NCBI GenBank assembly: GCA_964588325.1 | Contig: CAZPOR010000007.1 | Location: 62,001 to 126,000, forward strand | Length of the DNA stretch: 64,000 bases | Direction: 5' to 3' | From: Thiovibrio sp964588325 | Lineage (GTDB): Bacteria > Desulfobacterota > Desulfobulbia > Desulfobulbales > Desulfurivibrionaceae | Part shown: positions 16,734-25,083 of the stretch, in pieces | Layout: every line of letters starts with the position of its first letter | Position numbering within the stretch: the stretch's first letter is position 1 | Translations under genes and position numbers: made by a program | Notes under the pieces: generated by a model | Told to the model about the DNA's origin: nothing | Databases searched by the model: none | What the model saw: the letters and a program-made list of their open reading frames with translations, nothing else

Positions 16734-17201
16734 TCATGCCTTTTCATGAAAAACCACCACCGCCTCCTTGTCCCGGCTGGCTATCTGGCGGGCAACCTTG
16801 GCCGGGACCACCTCGTAGCCGGCGCCGAGCTTGACGATGGCGAGCTGGCCGCGGCTGAGCTGGTCGGTCATCTCTTCAGAGACAAAGATCCGCTTGATCT
16901 TGTTTTGCTCGACGAAGTTGTACGGCTCGCCCCGGTCATCCTTGGACAACCGGTTGGTCTCGATGAGCTGTTTCACCTGGGCCTTGAGCTCCCTTAGCCG
17001 GGTCTCCTCGGCGCGCTCACGGTTGAGATCCCGGTTGCGCTGATCCTTGGCCGCCTGCTCCTCCCGCGCCTTGTTGGCGAGATCGGGGCTTTTGCCGTCG
17101 TTTTGCTTGCGGCTGATCCGTTTTTCGTGCTCGGCCTTCTTGGCCTGTTTTTTACTGGCCAGCCCGGCCTTGAGAAGCTGTTCCTGCAACGGGTTTCCCA
17201 T
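16734..17201 (-). CDS. DUF2058 (YaiL-like) protein
   Basis: Protein of 155 residues with the DUF2058 layout: N-terminal NPLQEQLLKAGLASKKQAKK, a long charged helical stretch full of Lys, Arg and Glu (about residues 20-80, coiled-coil likely), then a small C-terminal domain with YNFVEQNKIKRIFVSEE and LAIVKLGAGYEVVPA. E. coli YaiL is the best-known member; its function is poorly defined, and a nucleic-acid-associated role has been suggested. The start MGNPLQ at 17201 has an AAGGAA just upstream. Convergent to tRNA-Val. Confidence 0.82.
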   Translation of the reverse strand: MGNPLQEQLLKAGLASKKQAKKAEHEKRISRKQNDGKSPDLANKAREEQAAKDQRNRDLNRERAEETRLRELKAQVKQLIETNRLSKDDRGEPYNFVEQNKIKRIFVSEEMTDQLSRGQLAIVKLGAGYEVVPAKVARQIASRDKEAVVVFHEKA

Positions 17202-17578
17202 GCGCTTTTCCTTGCGAGTGTATACAACGGTCTGTAAAAGTGTGCTGCTTTTTCCCGCCCACAAAAGATCGAATTGCTGCAGGGTATTTGACCATATTCA
17301 CCAGGGGGATGCAAAGTGATATGATGGATTCGCAACAACTCGGGAAAAGCTCTATTCCGTCATTCCGGCGGAGGCCGGAGGTAAGGGAGCAAAGCGAGAC
17401 TCCGATCCAGTCTTTTCGGTCAATTGCAGCAAGGCTGGACCCCGGCCTCCGCCGGGGTGACGAGCTGTTGCAATTCCGGCAATTCCTCGGCAAGCAAAAA
17501 ACAATTGGCGCTGCGGCTAAAATATGAATACACAAGCAACCATGAGCCCACACCTGCAACGCATCCAGACGGTACGAG
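17202..17578. other. Intergenic region with dispersed repeat A copy 2
   Basis: About 375 bases between divergent genes. The only structure seen is the repeat at 17358-17462. Any promoter for the methyltransferase would lie after it; none was convincing. Confidence 0.5.
17358..17462. repeat. Dispersed repeat family A, copy 2
   Basis: A 105-base element bounded by CGTCATTCCGGC and GCCGGGGTGACG. The interior contains GGTAAGGGAGCAAAGCGAGA, whose reverse complement appears (with small changes) inside copy 3 at 21068, so the two are in opposite orientation and share more than their ends. Confidence 0.85.
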
Positions 17579-18802
17579 ATGATGACTGAAACGAAACCAG
17601 CGCCGCACGATCCGGCAAACCCCGGCGGGCTTTTCTTCAGCCTGCTGGAGGATTGCCTGGCCCGCAACGCCTTTATCAAACTCGTGCTGGGGAAATACCA
17701 TGGTCCGGAACCGGGGCTGGGCCGCGTCTTTGTCCGCCGGCTTACCCTGAAGGAGGGGGAAAGCCTCTCTTTTCTCTATCGCTACCAGACCAGGGACGTG
17801 ACCAAAAACCTGCCCCTTGCGGCGGGGATTGCGGCCATCCGCGATATGTTTGCCACCTCGTTCAACAACCTGCACCTGCAGACCCTGACCGAGGATATCC
17901 AGCTCTCGATCAACAAGAAGGGAAAATGCACTCTGCAACGGGGCAAGGCCGCAGGACGGAGTGTCTCCCCCCAGGAGCATGACCGCGAGAAAGAGCGCTT
18001 TCTCGATCTTGCCACCCCCTTTCTCAAGGAGCTGGGGGTCACCAGCGCGCAACGGCAGCTCATCCCCGCCATGTCGCGCAAGTGGAAGCAGATCAATAAG
18101 TTCATCGAGGTGCTGGACCATGCCATTGGCGCCTCGAAGCTGAAAGAGAAAGAGCGGGTGCGGGTGGTTGATTTCGGCTCGGGCAAGGGATACCTGACCT
18201 TTGCCATGGAGGAATACCTGCGCGCCGGCCTGGGCCTCAAACCACAGGTGACGGGGGTGGAATTGCGGGAGGATTTGGTCAGCCTCTGCGCCAAGGCTGC
18301 GCACAAGCTGAACCTGGACGGACTCTCTTTCATGCAGGGCGATATCCGCAGCTTCCCGCCGGAGAGTATCGATATCATGATCGCCCTGCACGCCTGCGAC
18401 GTGGCAACGGACTACGCCATCCACCTGGGCATCCGCTCGGGAGCTGCGATCATCATGTGCGCGCCCTGCTGCCACAAGCAGATCAGGCCCCAGATGCAGA
18501 TCCCCACGCTGCTGCACCCCATGCTCAAGCACGGCATCCATCTGGGCCAGGAGGCGGAGATGGTCACCGACTCCCTGCGCGGGCTACTCCTTGAGGCTTC
18601 CGGTTACGAGACCCAGATCTTCGAATTCGTCTCCCTGGAACATACGAGCAAAAACAAGATGATCCTTGGGGTGAAGGGGGGCGGCTCTGGCAAACAGGCG
18701 GAACTGCTGGCCCAGATCCGGGAGATCAAGGAGCTTTACGGAATCCGGGAGCATTGCCTCGAATCCTTGCTGCAGGCGGACGGCATGGGGCAAGGGGGAT
18801 GA
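17579..18802 (+). CDS. Class I SAM-dependent methyltransferase (Methyltransf_32-like)
   Basis: Protein of 407 residues. The first 160 residues form an uncharacterised N-terminal region (LFFSLLEDCLARNAFIKLVL ... SFLYRYQTRDVTKNLPL). The C-terminal half is a Rossmann methyltransferase: VVDFGSGKGYLTFAM (motif I), VTGVELREDLV (motif II), GDIRSFPPESIDIMIALHACD (split here over motif IV; the LHACD stretch is typical) and CAPCCHKQIRP, a Cys-rich segment characteristic of this subfamily. Two adjacent ATGs are possible starts; the ribosome binding site is weak. Substrate unknown, RNA being possible for related proteins. It stands alone on its strand with divergent DUF2058 upstream. Confidence 0.75.
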   Translation: MMTETKPAPHDPANPGGLFFSLLEDCLARNAFIKLVLGKYHGPEPGLGRVFVRRLTLKEGESLSFLYRYQTRDVTKNLPLAAGIAAIRDMFATSFNNLHLQTLTEDIQLSINKKGKCTLQRGKAAGRSVSPQEHDREKERFLDLATPFLKELGVTSAQRQLIPAMSRKWKQINKFIEVLDHAIGASKLKEKERVRVVDFGSGKGYLTFAMEEYLRAGLGLKPQVTGVELREDLVSLCAKAAHKLNLDGLSFMQGDIRSFPPESIDIMIALHACDVATDYAIHLGIRSGAAIIMCAPCCHKQIRPQMQIPTLLHPMLKHGIHLGQEAEMVTDSLRGLLLEASGYETQIFEFVSLEHTSKNKMILGVKGGGSGKQAELLAQIREIKELYGIREHCLESLLQADGMGQGG

Positions 18803-18949
18803 GGGCAGACTCCCTCGCCAGCAGTTTTTTCCTCTCCCCTGTGGCCACAAGAAGCAAAGCGGCATATTGTGGAGAGAAGATCCTTGGGCATTGCAAAAGA
18901 ACCTGCACCTCCTGACCCGAACGAAACACGAACACGCAAAGGACGCAGC

Positions 18950-19183
18950 ATGACCACACGTCAGGAAAACAACCCGCTGCACGGCATCACCCTGGAGCTG
19001 ATCCTCACCCGCCTGGTGGAACACTACGGCTGGGAAAAGCTGGGGGAAAAGATCGCGATCAACTGCTTTACAAAAGATCCCAGCATCAAGTCGAGCCTCA
19101 AGTTTTTGCGCAAAACCCCATGGGCCAGAGCAAAGCTGGAAAGCCTCTATCTGCATACCAGGCTCCGCAAGGAGATTCTCTAG
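18950..19183 (+). CDS. VF530 family DNA-binding protein (DUF2132)
   Basis: Protein of 77 residues matching the VF530 family almost end to end: NNPLHGITLELILTRLVEHY, GWEKLGEKI and CFTKDPSIKSSLKFLRKTPW. The name comes from a Vibrio fischeri protein of known fold; a DNA-binding role is suggested for the family. The start MTTRQENN is chosen over an upstream ATG because the preceding residues are of no recognisable kind. It is a single gene between the methyltransferase and the DUF6868 gene. Confidence 0.85.
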   Translation: MTTRQENNPLHGITLELILTRLVEHYGWEKLGEKIAINCFTKDPSIKSSLKFLRKTPWARAKLESLYLHTRLRKEIL

Positions 19184-19255
19184 CCGAGAGGGAAAATTTG
19201 ACCTTTGGCCGATTTTCCAATTGCCTTTAATCGCCACATGCCATGGAGGTGTTTT

Positions 19256-19498
19256 ATGACCATGCTCGAGATCAAAGACGTCCTTCTCTGGTGCGCAGGG
19301 CTCAACTACGCAGTCCTACTCCTCTGGTCCGGGGCCTTTATCTTTGCCCATGACTGGATGTACACGTTGCATGGCCGCTGGTTCACGCTTTCGATTGAGA
19401 CCTTTGACGCTGTTCATTATGCGGGTCTCGCTGTGTACAAGGTTGGCATAATCCTGCTCAACCTTGTGCCATGGCTTGCACTCTGTGTAATTTCTTGA
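19256..19498 (+). CDS. DUF6868 family small membrane protein
   Basis: 80 residues with two hydrophobic helices (about 8-30 and 53-78) and the family pattern LLLWSGAFIFAHDWMYTLHGRWF followed by FDAVHYAGLAVYKVGIIL (given in two parts here as a long conserved run). GGAGGT sits six bases before the ATG, a strong site that fixes the start. Function unknown. The next gene is convergent. Confidence 0.8.
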   Translation: MTMLEIKDVLLWCAGLNYAVLLLWSGAFIFAHDWMYTLHGRWFTLSIETFDAVHYAGLAVYKVGIILLNLVPWLALCVIS

Positions 19499-19533
19499 CG
19501 CGGGAAATGGCGACCGGCCACCAATGGCCGAAC

Positions 19534-19956
19534 CTACTCGCAGTTGCCCGCCACGCAGGAATATTCCCCGCCTTCCAAAACAAGGCGCGCCTTGCCGCCC
19601 TTGTCCCAGAGCATGATATTTTCCCCTTCATATCTGGCGCCGGAAGCGGAAAGAGCCCGCGCCAAACGGTACCTTTTGCCTTGCGCCAGAATGGACGCAC
19701 CATCGCCGGGGGAATACTCGATCATGATTTTTCCGAGCCCGGAACAGTCATAGCAGACCGTGATCGTCTTCTCTGGGGGACACGGTTCTTCCCATGCCCG
19801 GATGCATTTTTGCTTTGCTTCGCACCAGGTATACCCCGCCGAACCGATACAGCCATGGGCATCCCTGTCGCTGCCGAGAAGCCCTGCCGTGCTTCCGGCG
19901 CAGCCACCCAACACGAGGACAACGAAAAACAAGAGGGGGAAAATCCGTAGTTCCAT
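19534..19956 (-). CDS. Lipoprotein with MliC-type lysozyme inhibitor domain
   Basis: 140 residues. A signal peptide ends in a lipobox LVLGGC, predicting attachment to a membrane. After it comes a short Cys-containing stretch (GYTWCEAKQKCIRAWEEPCPP), then a C-terminal domain with YDCSGLG, LARALSASGARYEGENIML, WDKGGKARLVLEGGEYSC. This SASGARY / WxKGxxAxL pattern is that of MliC, periplasmic inhibitors of c-type lysozyme. The start MELRIF at 19956 is favoured; a slightly longer frame starts three codons earlier. If the assignment is right it would protect peptidoglycan from host or predator lysozyme. Confidence 0.75.
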   Translation of the reverse strand: MELRIFPLLFFVVLVLGGCAGSTAGLLGSDRDAHGCIGSAGYTWCEAKQKCIRAWEEPCPPEKTITVCYDCSGLGKIMIEYSPGDGASILAQGKRYRLARALSASGARYEGENIMLWDKGGKARLVLEGGEYSCVAGNCE

Positions 19957-20099
19957 CACAAACACCTTTCCCGGAAAATTATGGTTAATCGCCTGATTTC
20001 ATGAGACAAGAGGCAAGACGCGGCAAAAACGAGAAGACATGCTTCCATCATTACACGCACGCACCTTGCCTCCCGCGCACCCTGCGCACCCTGCGCTCC

Positions 20100-20975
20100 T
20101 CATCCTCTCTCCTCGCCGTTCTTTTCCTCGACAACAGGGGGCTCGGGCTTGAGGCTGCCAAAAGCCAAGGCATACTGCCGGGTGAACTCCGCGCCCAGAA
20201 AAAAAATCTGCGCCGAATAATAGACCCAAAGCAGCAGGGCGATCAACGATCCTGCCGCGCCAAAGCTGGAAGCCACGCCGGTCTTGCTCAGATACACGCC
20301 GACCGCGTACTTGCCGATGCCGAACAAAACCGCCGTGACCACCGCGCCGACCCAGACATCGCGCCAGGAAGGGGGTTCTTCCGGCAGCATCTTGTAGATC
20401 ACCGCGAACAGCGAGGCGGTGATGCCGAAGGAAAAAAACGCGGCCAAAAGGGAAAAAACCGGGGCGGACCTGCTCCAGACCCCCCCCACGAAATTGGCAA
20501 GCACGGCAAGCGCCGCACCGACGACAAGGGCGGCAAGCAGCAAAAAAGTGAGAACCATCACCAGGCCGAAGGCGAGCAATCTGGTGCGCAGGAGAACGAG
20601 AAAAAAAGGATGCCGCGCCGGCGGCGCGCCCCATATTTCATCCAGGCTCTCTTTGAGTTCGGCAAAGACGCTGGTGGCGACGACCAGCAGAATGACACTG
20701 GCCGCAATGCTTGCAAGCCGCCCGGAAACAGGATCCCGGGCCGCGGACAAAAACGCCTGGATCGCCCTGGTGCCATTGGGACCGACCGTTTTCGGAAGCT
20801 GGGCGATGATTTCTCCCTGGGCCGCTTCGGCGCCGAAGAAATACCCGGCCACCGCGATGGCCAGCATCAGGATGGGGGCCATGGAGAACAGGGCGTAAAA
20901 AGCCAGGGCCGCGCCCTTGCTGGCGCCGCGGTGGTCGAGCCAGGCCTTGAGCGATGCGAGCAGAATTTTTTTCAT
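20100..20975 (-). CDS. YihY/BrkB family inner membrane protein
   Basis: 291 residues from the start MKKILLASLKAW; an upstream ATG at about 21011 (MNKTHK) is possible. Six hydrophobic segments are visible. Family landmarks are RGASKGAALAFYALFSMAPILM near the start (in two parts), FVGGVWSR, and SLIALLLWVYYSAQIFFLGAEF near the end followed by TRQYALAFG. Members were once annotated as ribonuclease BN, which is now known to be wrong; function is unclear, perhaps transport. The C-terminal tail is charged. Divergent from the next gene with a repeat between. Confidence 0.88.
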   Translation of the reverse strand: MKKILLASLKAWLDHRGASKGAALAFYALFSMAPILMLAIAVAGYFFGAEAAQGEIIAQLPKTVGPNGTRAIQAFLSAARDPVSGRLASIAASVILLVVATSVFAELKESLDEIWGAPPARHPFFLVLLRTRLLAFGLVMVLTFLLLAALVVGAALAVLANFVGGVWSRSAPVFSLLAAFFSFGITASLFAVIYKMLPEEPPSWRDVWVGAVVTAVLFGIGKYAVGVYLSKTGVASSFGAAGSLIALLLWVYYSAQIFFLGAEFTRQYALAFGSLKPEPPVVEEKNGEERG

Positions 20976-21276
20976 GCGGCTTTGCGTCCTTGCCTTATGT
21001 GTTTTGTTCATTTCTTTGTCGGATGTCATGCCCTTCGGGGGTACAGAGAAACAATATATTCCCGCACCGTCACCCCGGCGAAAGCCGGGGCCCAGAAGTT
21101 TTTGAATACTGACTGGCTCGGAGTCTCGCTTCGCTCTCTTACCTCCGGCTTCCGCCGGAATGACGAACGCTCCAAGATCAACGGCCATCAAAAATTAGAT
21201 GCCCGGCACGCCGGTCTTGCGGTATGATACCCATCCTGAAACGCAGCCCCACCCTATCACAACGGACAGAAAAAAA
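20976..21276. other. Intergenic region with dispersed repeat A copy 3
   Basis: Around 300 bases between divergent genes, a third of it occupied by the repeat at 21068-21165. No confident promoter seen. Confidence 0.5.
21068..21165. repeat. Dispersed repeat family A, copy 3
   Basis: A 98-base element bounded by CGTCACCCCGGC and GCCGGAATGACG, carrying an interior CTCGGAGTCTCGCTTCGCTC segment that is the inverted counterpart of the interior of copy 2. Confidence 0.85.
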
Positions 21277-22644
21277 ATGACCGACAACAACATCATCGCA
21301 CTCACCCCTTTCCGCGCCGATCTGGCCCGCGCCCTGACCCGCCGGGGCGAACGGCTTCTCGCCGCAACCGACCTGGCCGAGGAGGTCGCCGCCCTGGAAC
21401 CCCTGGAGGCATACTACCTTATCAGGGAGTTGGGAATGGATCAAGCCCTGCCCATCCTCCGGGAGCTGAACCAGGAGCAGATGCAGGCCTGCCTCGATCT
21501 GGATTGCTGGAACCGCTACGATTTCTCCGTCGAGAGTCTTGAGGAATGGCTCGCGCCCTTTGCGGCCGTGGACGCGGAAACCCTGGCCCAGACCTTTCTC
21601 TCCCTGGAGTATGTGCTCCAGCTCCTTTTTTTGACCACACAGGTCATCGTCTATGATCCGGATGCGGATGACATCCCGCCCGCGGACGAGGAGCAGGGGA
21701 TAGTCCGGGCCATGACCCCGGACGGCTTCTACCTGCTTGAGCTGAAGAACCCCGATCAGGCGTTCAAGGTCCACCCCTTTGCCCTGCTGGACGGATTGTA
21801 CCAGTACGACCCCGAAGCGGCGCACCGGCTGCTGACCGAGGTCCGCGTGGACCTGCCCACCCAGACCGAGGAAGAAGCCCTGCGCTTCCGCACCGGGCGC
21901 ATGGAGGATCTTGGTTTTGCCAGCCCGGCCGAGGCAAGCGCGCTTTTCTCCCGGCCGCCCAGCCGCCAGCCGCTGCCCCGCCCCCAGGAACCGCTGGACA
22001 GCCCGGTCTCCCGGTTGCCCTCGGTGTATGCCGCGCCCTTGACCGAGGCCACCCTGTTGCAGCAGGGACTCTCCCTGATCACGGACTCAAAACATCTCTC
22101 CCGCATGGAACAGGAGCTGGTCTGGACCATCAACAGCGCGATCCTCGCCTATGGCGAAAAACCGCAGAATATCGAGCACATCACCGCCATTGTCAGCCGG
22201 GTGCGGGACACCATCTCGCTGGGGTTGGAAGCCCTGCTGGCGCAAGAAACCCCGCCCTGCATGCCGGACGCGACTGGAGCCCCGGCACAAGCCTCAAAGC
22301 TGCTGGAGCTCTGGCCCATGAACGATCTGTTCCGGCACGGCTATGGTGCGACGTTGATTATGCAGGAGCAGGTGCGAAAGGCATTGGCGGAGGAGCGGAG
22401 CTTTGCGGATTGGTACAATCTGGCGGACACCGAACAATCGGACGAACCGGCGGACCGGCTGGAGCGCGCCTTTGTCGCCGGACTGCTCAATCGTCACCCC
22501 CTGCGCGGCGGCTTTGATCCGGGCAACGCCGAGACGATCCGGGCCTTTGCCAGCCTGGCAGAAGTCGCCGAGGCTCAGGCCCGGTTGAAACGGCTTGTGG
22601 AGCATTTCAGCAGGAAGGAAGAGGTGTTAAAAAGTAGCAAATGA
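21277..22644 (+). CDS. Large helical protein of unknown function (DUF6178-like)
   Basis: 455 residues from MTDNNIIAL; a longer frame begins at 21199 but runs back toward the repeat. The protein is acidic, mostly helical and without membrane segments. Features are an N-terminal helical domain (about 1-130), QVIVYDPDADDIPPADEEQG at about 125-145, a proline-rich linker (RPPSRQPLPRPQEP, about 228-242) and a second helical domain with LWPMNDLFRHGYG. It resembles proteins catalogued as DUF6178, found in Desulfobacterota as I recall; this match is from memory. No function known. Confidence 0.6.
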   Translation: MTDNNIIALTPFRADLARALTRRGERLLAATDLAEEVAALEPLEAYYLIRELGMDQALPILRELNQEQMQACLDLDCWNRYDFSVESLEEWLAPFAAVDAETLAQTFLSLEYVLQLLFLTTQVIVYDPDADDIPPADEEQGIVRAMTPDGFYLLELKNPDQAFKVHPFALLDGLYQYDPEAAHRLLTEVRVDLPTQTEEEALRFRTGRMEDLGFASPAEASALFSRPPSRQPLPRPQEPLDSPVSRLPSVYAAPLTEATLLQQGLSLITDSKHLSRMEQELVWTINSAILAYGEKPQNIEHITAIVSRVRDTISLGLEALLAQETPPCMPDATGAPAQASKLLELWPMNDLFRHGYGATLIMQEQVRKALAEERSFADWYNLADTEQSDEPADRLERAFVAGLLNRHPLRGGFDPGNAETIRAFASLAEVAEAQARLKRLVEHFSRKEEVLKSSK

Positions 22645-22656
22645 TTCAGGCAGGTG

Positions 22657-22727
22657 CTTCGACAGGCTCAGCACGAACGGAACTTCGCAACCGTATCAGA
22701 TTATCCGTTCACCCTGAGCCTGTCGAA
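22657..22727. repeat. Dispersed repeat family B, copy 1
   Basis: A 71-base element with perfect inverted ends CTTCGACAGGCTCAG and CTGAGCCTGTCGAAG, and an inner CGAACGG/CCGTTC pair. A second copy is at 62670-62758. It lies between the convergent DUF6178-like gene and the Mla operon. Confidence 0.88.
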
Positions 22728-22736
22728 GGGCTGTTG

Positions 22737-23360
22737 TTATAAGTTCCCCAGCACCGGCCTCAACGCCTCGGCAATCTCCCGGCACAAACTCCCCAGCGCC
22801 TGGTTCAGGGCCGCAACCTGCCCTTCCAGGTCATGGCTAGCCGCGGGTATCCGATAGCTGCTCCGCCTTTCCGGCAGCACGAATTTGCCGTCCTGCCCCT
22901 TGACCGACCAACGAACAACTAGATTGGCTGCCCTGTCGCTCTCGTTTTCAAAGTGGAGCACTTCGACCAGAAGCTGGTAATCCGCAGGCCTGGAGGCTGA
23001 AGGGAGAAAGAGAATGTGCCCAGCACCCAACAAGGCCGAAAGATTTTCCCCCAGAACCCTGGGGATATTTTCGCTCAGCGGCTCGGCCCAGCGGTGGCTG
23101 TCCGCCAGCTCCAGCCGGTTTGCAGTCTGCCGAGTGACTATCTGAGGACGATCCAGGTATTCCGGCAGCCGCACCGGACCGATCCCGATCACCGTCTTCG
23201 TTGCCTCAATTCGGCTCGGGGAGGGTGCAGTTGCAGCAACTTCCTGAGCCGTAAGCTGATAATATCGAACCGAGGCCGTGCGGGCGCAGCTTGCCAGGAG
23301 CAGGGCGCAACACAGGAGCGCCAGCAAGCCGTTCTTCTTCGTGCCGGATATCTTTTTCAT
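22737..23360 (-). CDS. PqiC-type auxiliary lipoprotein of lipid transport system
   Basis: 207 residues with a signal peptide and lipobox LLASC, so a lipoprotein. The mature part matches ABC-transport auxiliary lipoproteins (PqiC family): VRYYQL near the N-terminus, VIGIGPVRLPEYLDRPQIV, ELADSHRWAEPLSENIPRVL. The final gene of a four-gene operon (permease, ATPase, MCE protein, lipoprotein), overlapping the MCE gene by four bases. It would sit at the outer membrane and receive or anchor the MCE bridge (inference from Pqi/Mla systems). Confidence 0.85.
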   Translation of the reverse strand: MKKISGTKKNGLLALLCCALLLASCARTASVRYYQLTAQEVAATAPSPSRIEATKTVIGIGPVRLPEYLDRPQIVTRQTANRLELADSHRWAEPLSENIPRVLGENLSALLGAGHILFLPSASRPADYQLLVEVLHFENESDRAANLVVRWSVKGQDGKFVLPERRSSYRIPAASHDLEGQVAALNQALGSLCREIAEALRPVLGNL

Positions 23361-24334
23361 TGTCGCCCTCCTTCGATCCGTTTTCCCTGCACAACAGCCT
23401 CGGGCTGCTGCTCCAGGGTTTCCGCCAAAAGCCGCAGGGCGCGCGCCGCACGGCTGATTTCCTTAAGCGCCGTGTTGAGCTGCTGTACGGTGGGCGACTC
23501 TTCCCTGGCCAACCCCTGCAACGCCTGCGCCGCCTTGGCCAACTCCTCGCTGGCTTTGCCCACGCTGGCAACCGCAGGGGAACCGGCTTCGGCCACCCCG
23601 CCGATCTTGACCATCGCTGCCTGTGTTGCCTCAAGCGCCGTGCGCATCTCGGCCAGCATCGGGCCGCCAGCGCGGTCGAGCTTGGCGCTTAACGATTGCA
23701 GATGCGCCAGCGTCGCCTCCAGCCGCACCGGGATCATCCTCGTTGCCTCCGAGGAAAGAATTGCGTTCAGCGATTGGCTGATAGCGGCAAGGTCGGCGAG
23801 GAACTCCTCCATGGGAAACCCCTCCAGCGTGGTGGCGAACTCTTCCACCGCCGTCGGAATGGTGGGAATTTCGCTCTCCTCCGATTCACCGGCGATGAAG
23901 CGGGCCGGTTTGTCGGGATGAAAATCCAAATCGACGTAGAGCTGACCGGTGAGCAGACTCTGCATCCTGAGCTGGGCGCGCAACCCCTGCTCCACCAACT
24001 GCCGGAGGATGTCGCGGTCCTGCAGATCGACCTGATCACCACGAAGGGATTGGATCATGTTGGCTTCGACCTCGATGATGACCGGCACCATGAAACGGCG
24101 GCTTTCCGCATCCAACCCGAGCTGGATGCGCCTGACCGTGCCCACCTTTACCCCGAGAAAAACCACCGGCGCCCCTACTTGCAGCCCTTGGGCCGCGCCT
24201 TCAAAATAAAGGACATGCTGGCGCCGCTCCTGAAACCACTGCCCCCCGGCCAAAAGCATGGTGGTCACTGCGCCAAGGATGACGGCGCCAAAGACAAAGG
24301 CCCCGATAAGCGTTGGATTTGCCTGCCTGCTCAT
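23357..24334 (-). CDS. mlaD: MCE domain protein (MlaD-like)
   Basis: 325 residues. An N-terminal transmembrane anchor (about residues 9-29, LIGAFVFGAVILGAVTTMLL) leads into one MCE domain (VLYFEGAAQGLQVGAPVVFL then GVKVGTVRRIQLGL), which in this family forms a hexameric ring carrying lipids across the periplasm. The C-terminal third is a long helical region with heptad-like Leu/Ala spacing (about 200-310), longer than in E. coli MlaD and reminiscent of the needle of PqiB/YebT. It overlaps the ATPase gene by four bases and the lipoprotein gene by four bases. Confidence 0.88.
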   Translation of the reverse strand: MSRQANPTLIGAFVFGAVILGAVTTMLLAGGQWFQERRQHVLYFEGAAQGLQVGAPVVFLGVKVGTVRRIQLGLDAESRRFMVPVIIEVEANMIQSLRGDQVDLQDRDILRQLVEQGLRAQLRMQSLLTGQLYVDLDFHPDKPARFIAGESEESEIPTIPTAVEEFATTLEGFPMEEFLADLAAISQSLNAILSSEATRMIPVRLEATLAHLQSLSAKLDRAGGPMLAEMRTALEATQAAMVKIGGVAEAGSPAVASVGKASEELAKAAQALQGLAREESPTVQQLNTALKEISRAARALRLLAETLEQQPEAVVQGKRIEGGRQ

Positions 24335-25080
24335 GCCGTACCCCTGGTGAGAAAATGGCGCACTTTGGGATCTCCGGAGACGACCGCCTCCTCGGGATTG
24401 CCGGTGTTGATCATGGTGTGGGTCTCGGTGTCCAGAAACACCGAGTTGTTGCCGATGCCAAGGATGCTGGCCAACTCATGGGTTATCACCACGACGGTGG
24501 TTTCCAGGCTGTCGCGCAATTCGAGGATCAGGTCGTCGAGCCGCCTGGCGGTAAGCGGATCGAGACCGGAAGAGGGCTCGTCAATCACCAGGATGTCCGG
24601 GTCCAGAGCCATGGCCCGTGCCAGCCCCGCCCGTTTTTTCATGCCGCCGCTCAGCTCGGCCGGATAAAAATCTTCAAATCCGGCCAGCCCCACCAGGGCT
24701 AGCTTAAAGGAAACGATCTCGGCAAGCTGGCGCGGCGAGAGCGCGGTGTACTCTTTGAGCGGCAGGGCGACATTTTCCGCCAGGGTCAGGGAACTCCACA
24801 GGGCTCCACCCTGAAACATGATCCCCAGCCGCCGCTTGAGCCGCTCCTGCTCCTGAGGCCCCACGCCCCAGAAATCCTCGCCCCCATAGAAGACGGTGCC
24901 CTTGGCCGGGCGTTGCAACCCGATCAGAGCCCGCATCAGGGTGGTCTTGCCGCAGCCGTTGCCGCCCATGATCACAAAGATGTCGCCCTTGTTGACCACG
25001 AAATTGAGATCGCGCTGGATCACAAACTCGCCATAGGCCATGGTCAGGTCGCGGATCTCGATGTGGGGCGCGGTATTCAT
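24331..25080 (-). CDS. mlaF: ABC transporter ATPase (MlaF-like)
   Basis: 249-residue nucleotide-binding subunit. Walker A GGNGCGKTTLMRALIG, signature LSGGMKKRAGLARAMAL (the GGMKKR form is typical of MlaF-type importers), Walker B PDILVIDEPSSGLDP and the H-loop VVITHEL. It drives phospholipid movement together with the permease encoded just upstream (three bases between them) and the MCE protein downstream. Confidence 0.92.
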   Translation of the reverse strand: MNTAPHIEIRDLTMAYGEFVIQRDLNFVVNKGDIFVIMGGNGCGKTTLMRALIGLQRPAKGTVFYGGEDFWGVGPQEQERLKRRLGIMFQGGALWSSLTLAENVALPLKEYTALSPRQLAEIVSFKLALVGLAGFEDFYPAELSGGMKKRAGLARAMALDPDILVIDEPSSGLDPLTARRLDDLILELRDSLETTVVVITHELASILGIGNNSVFLDTETHTMINTGNPEEAVVSGDPKVRHFLTRGTA

Positions 25081-25083
25081 GCT

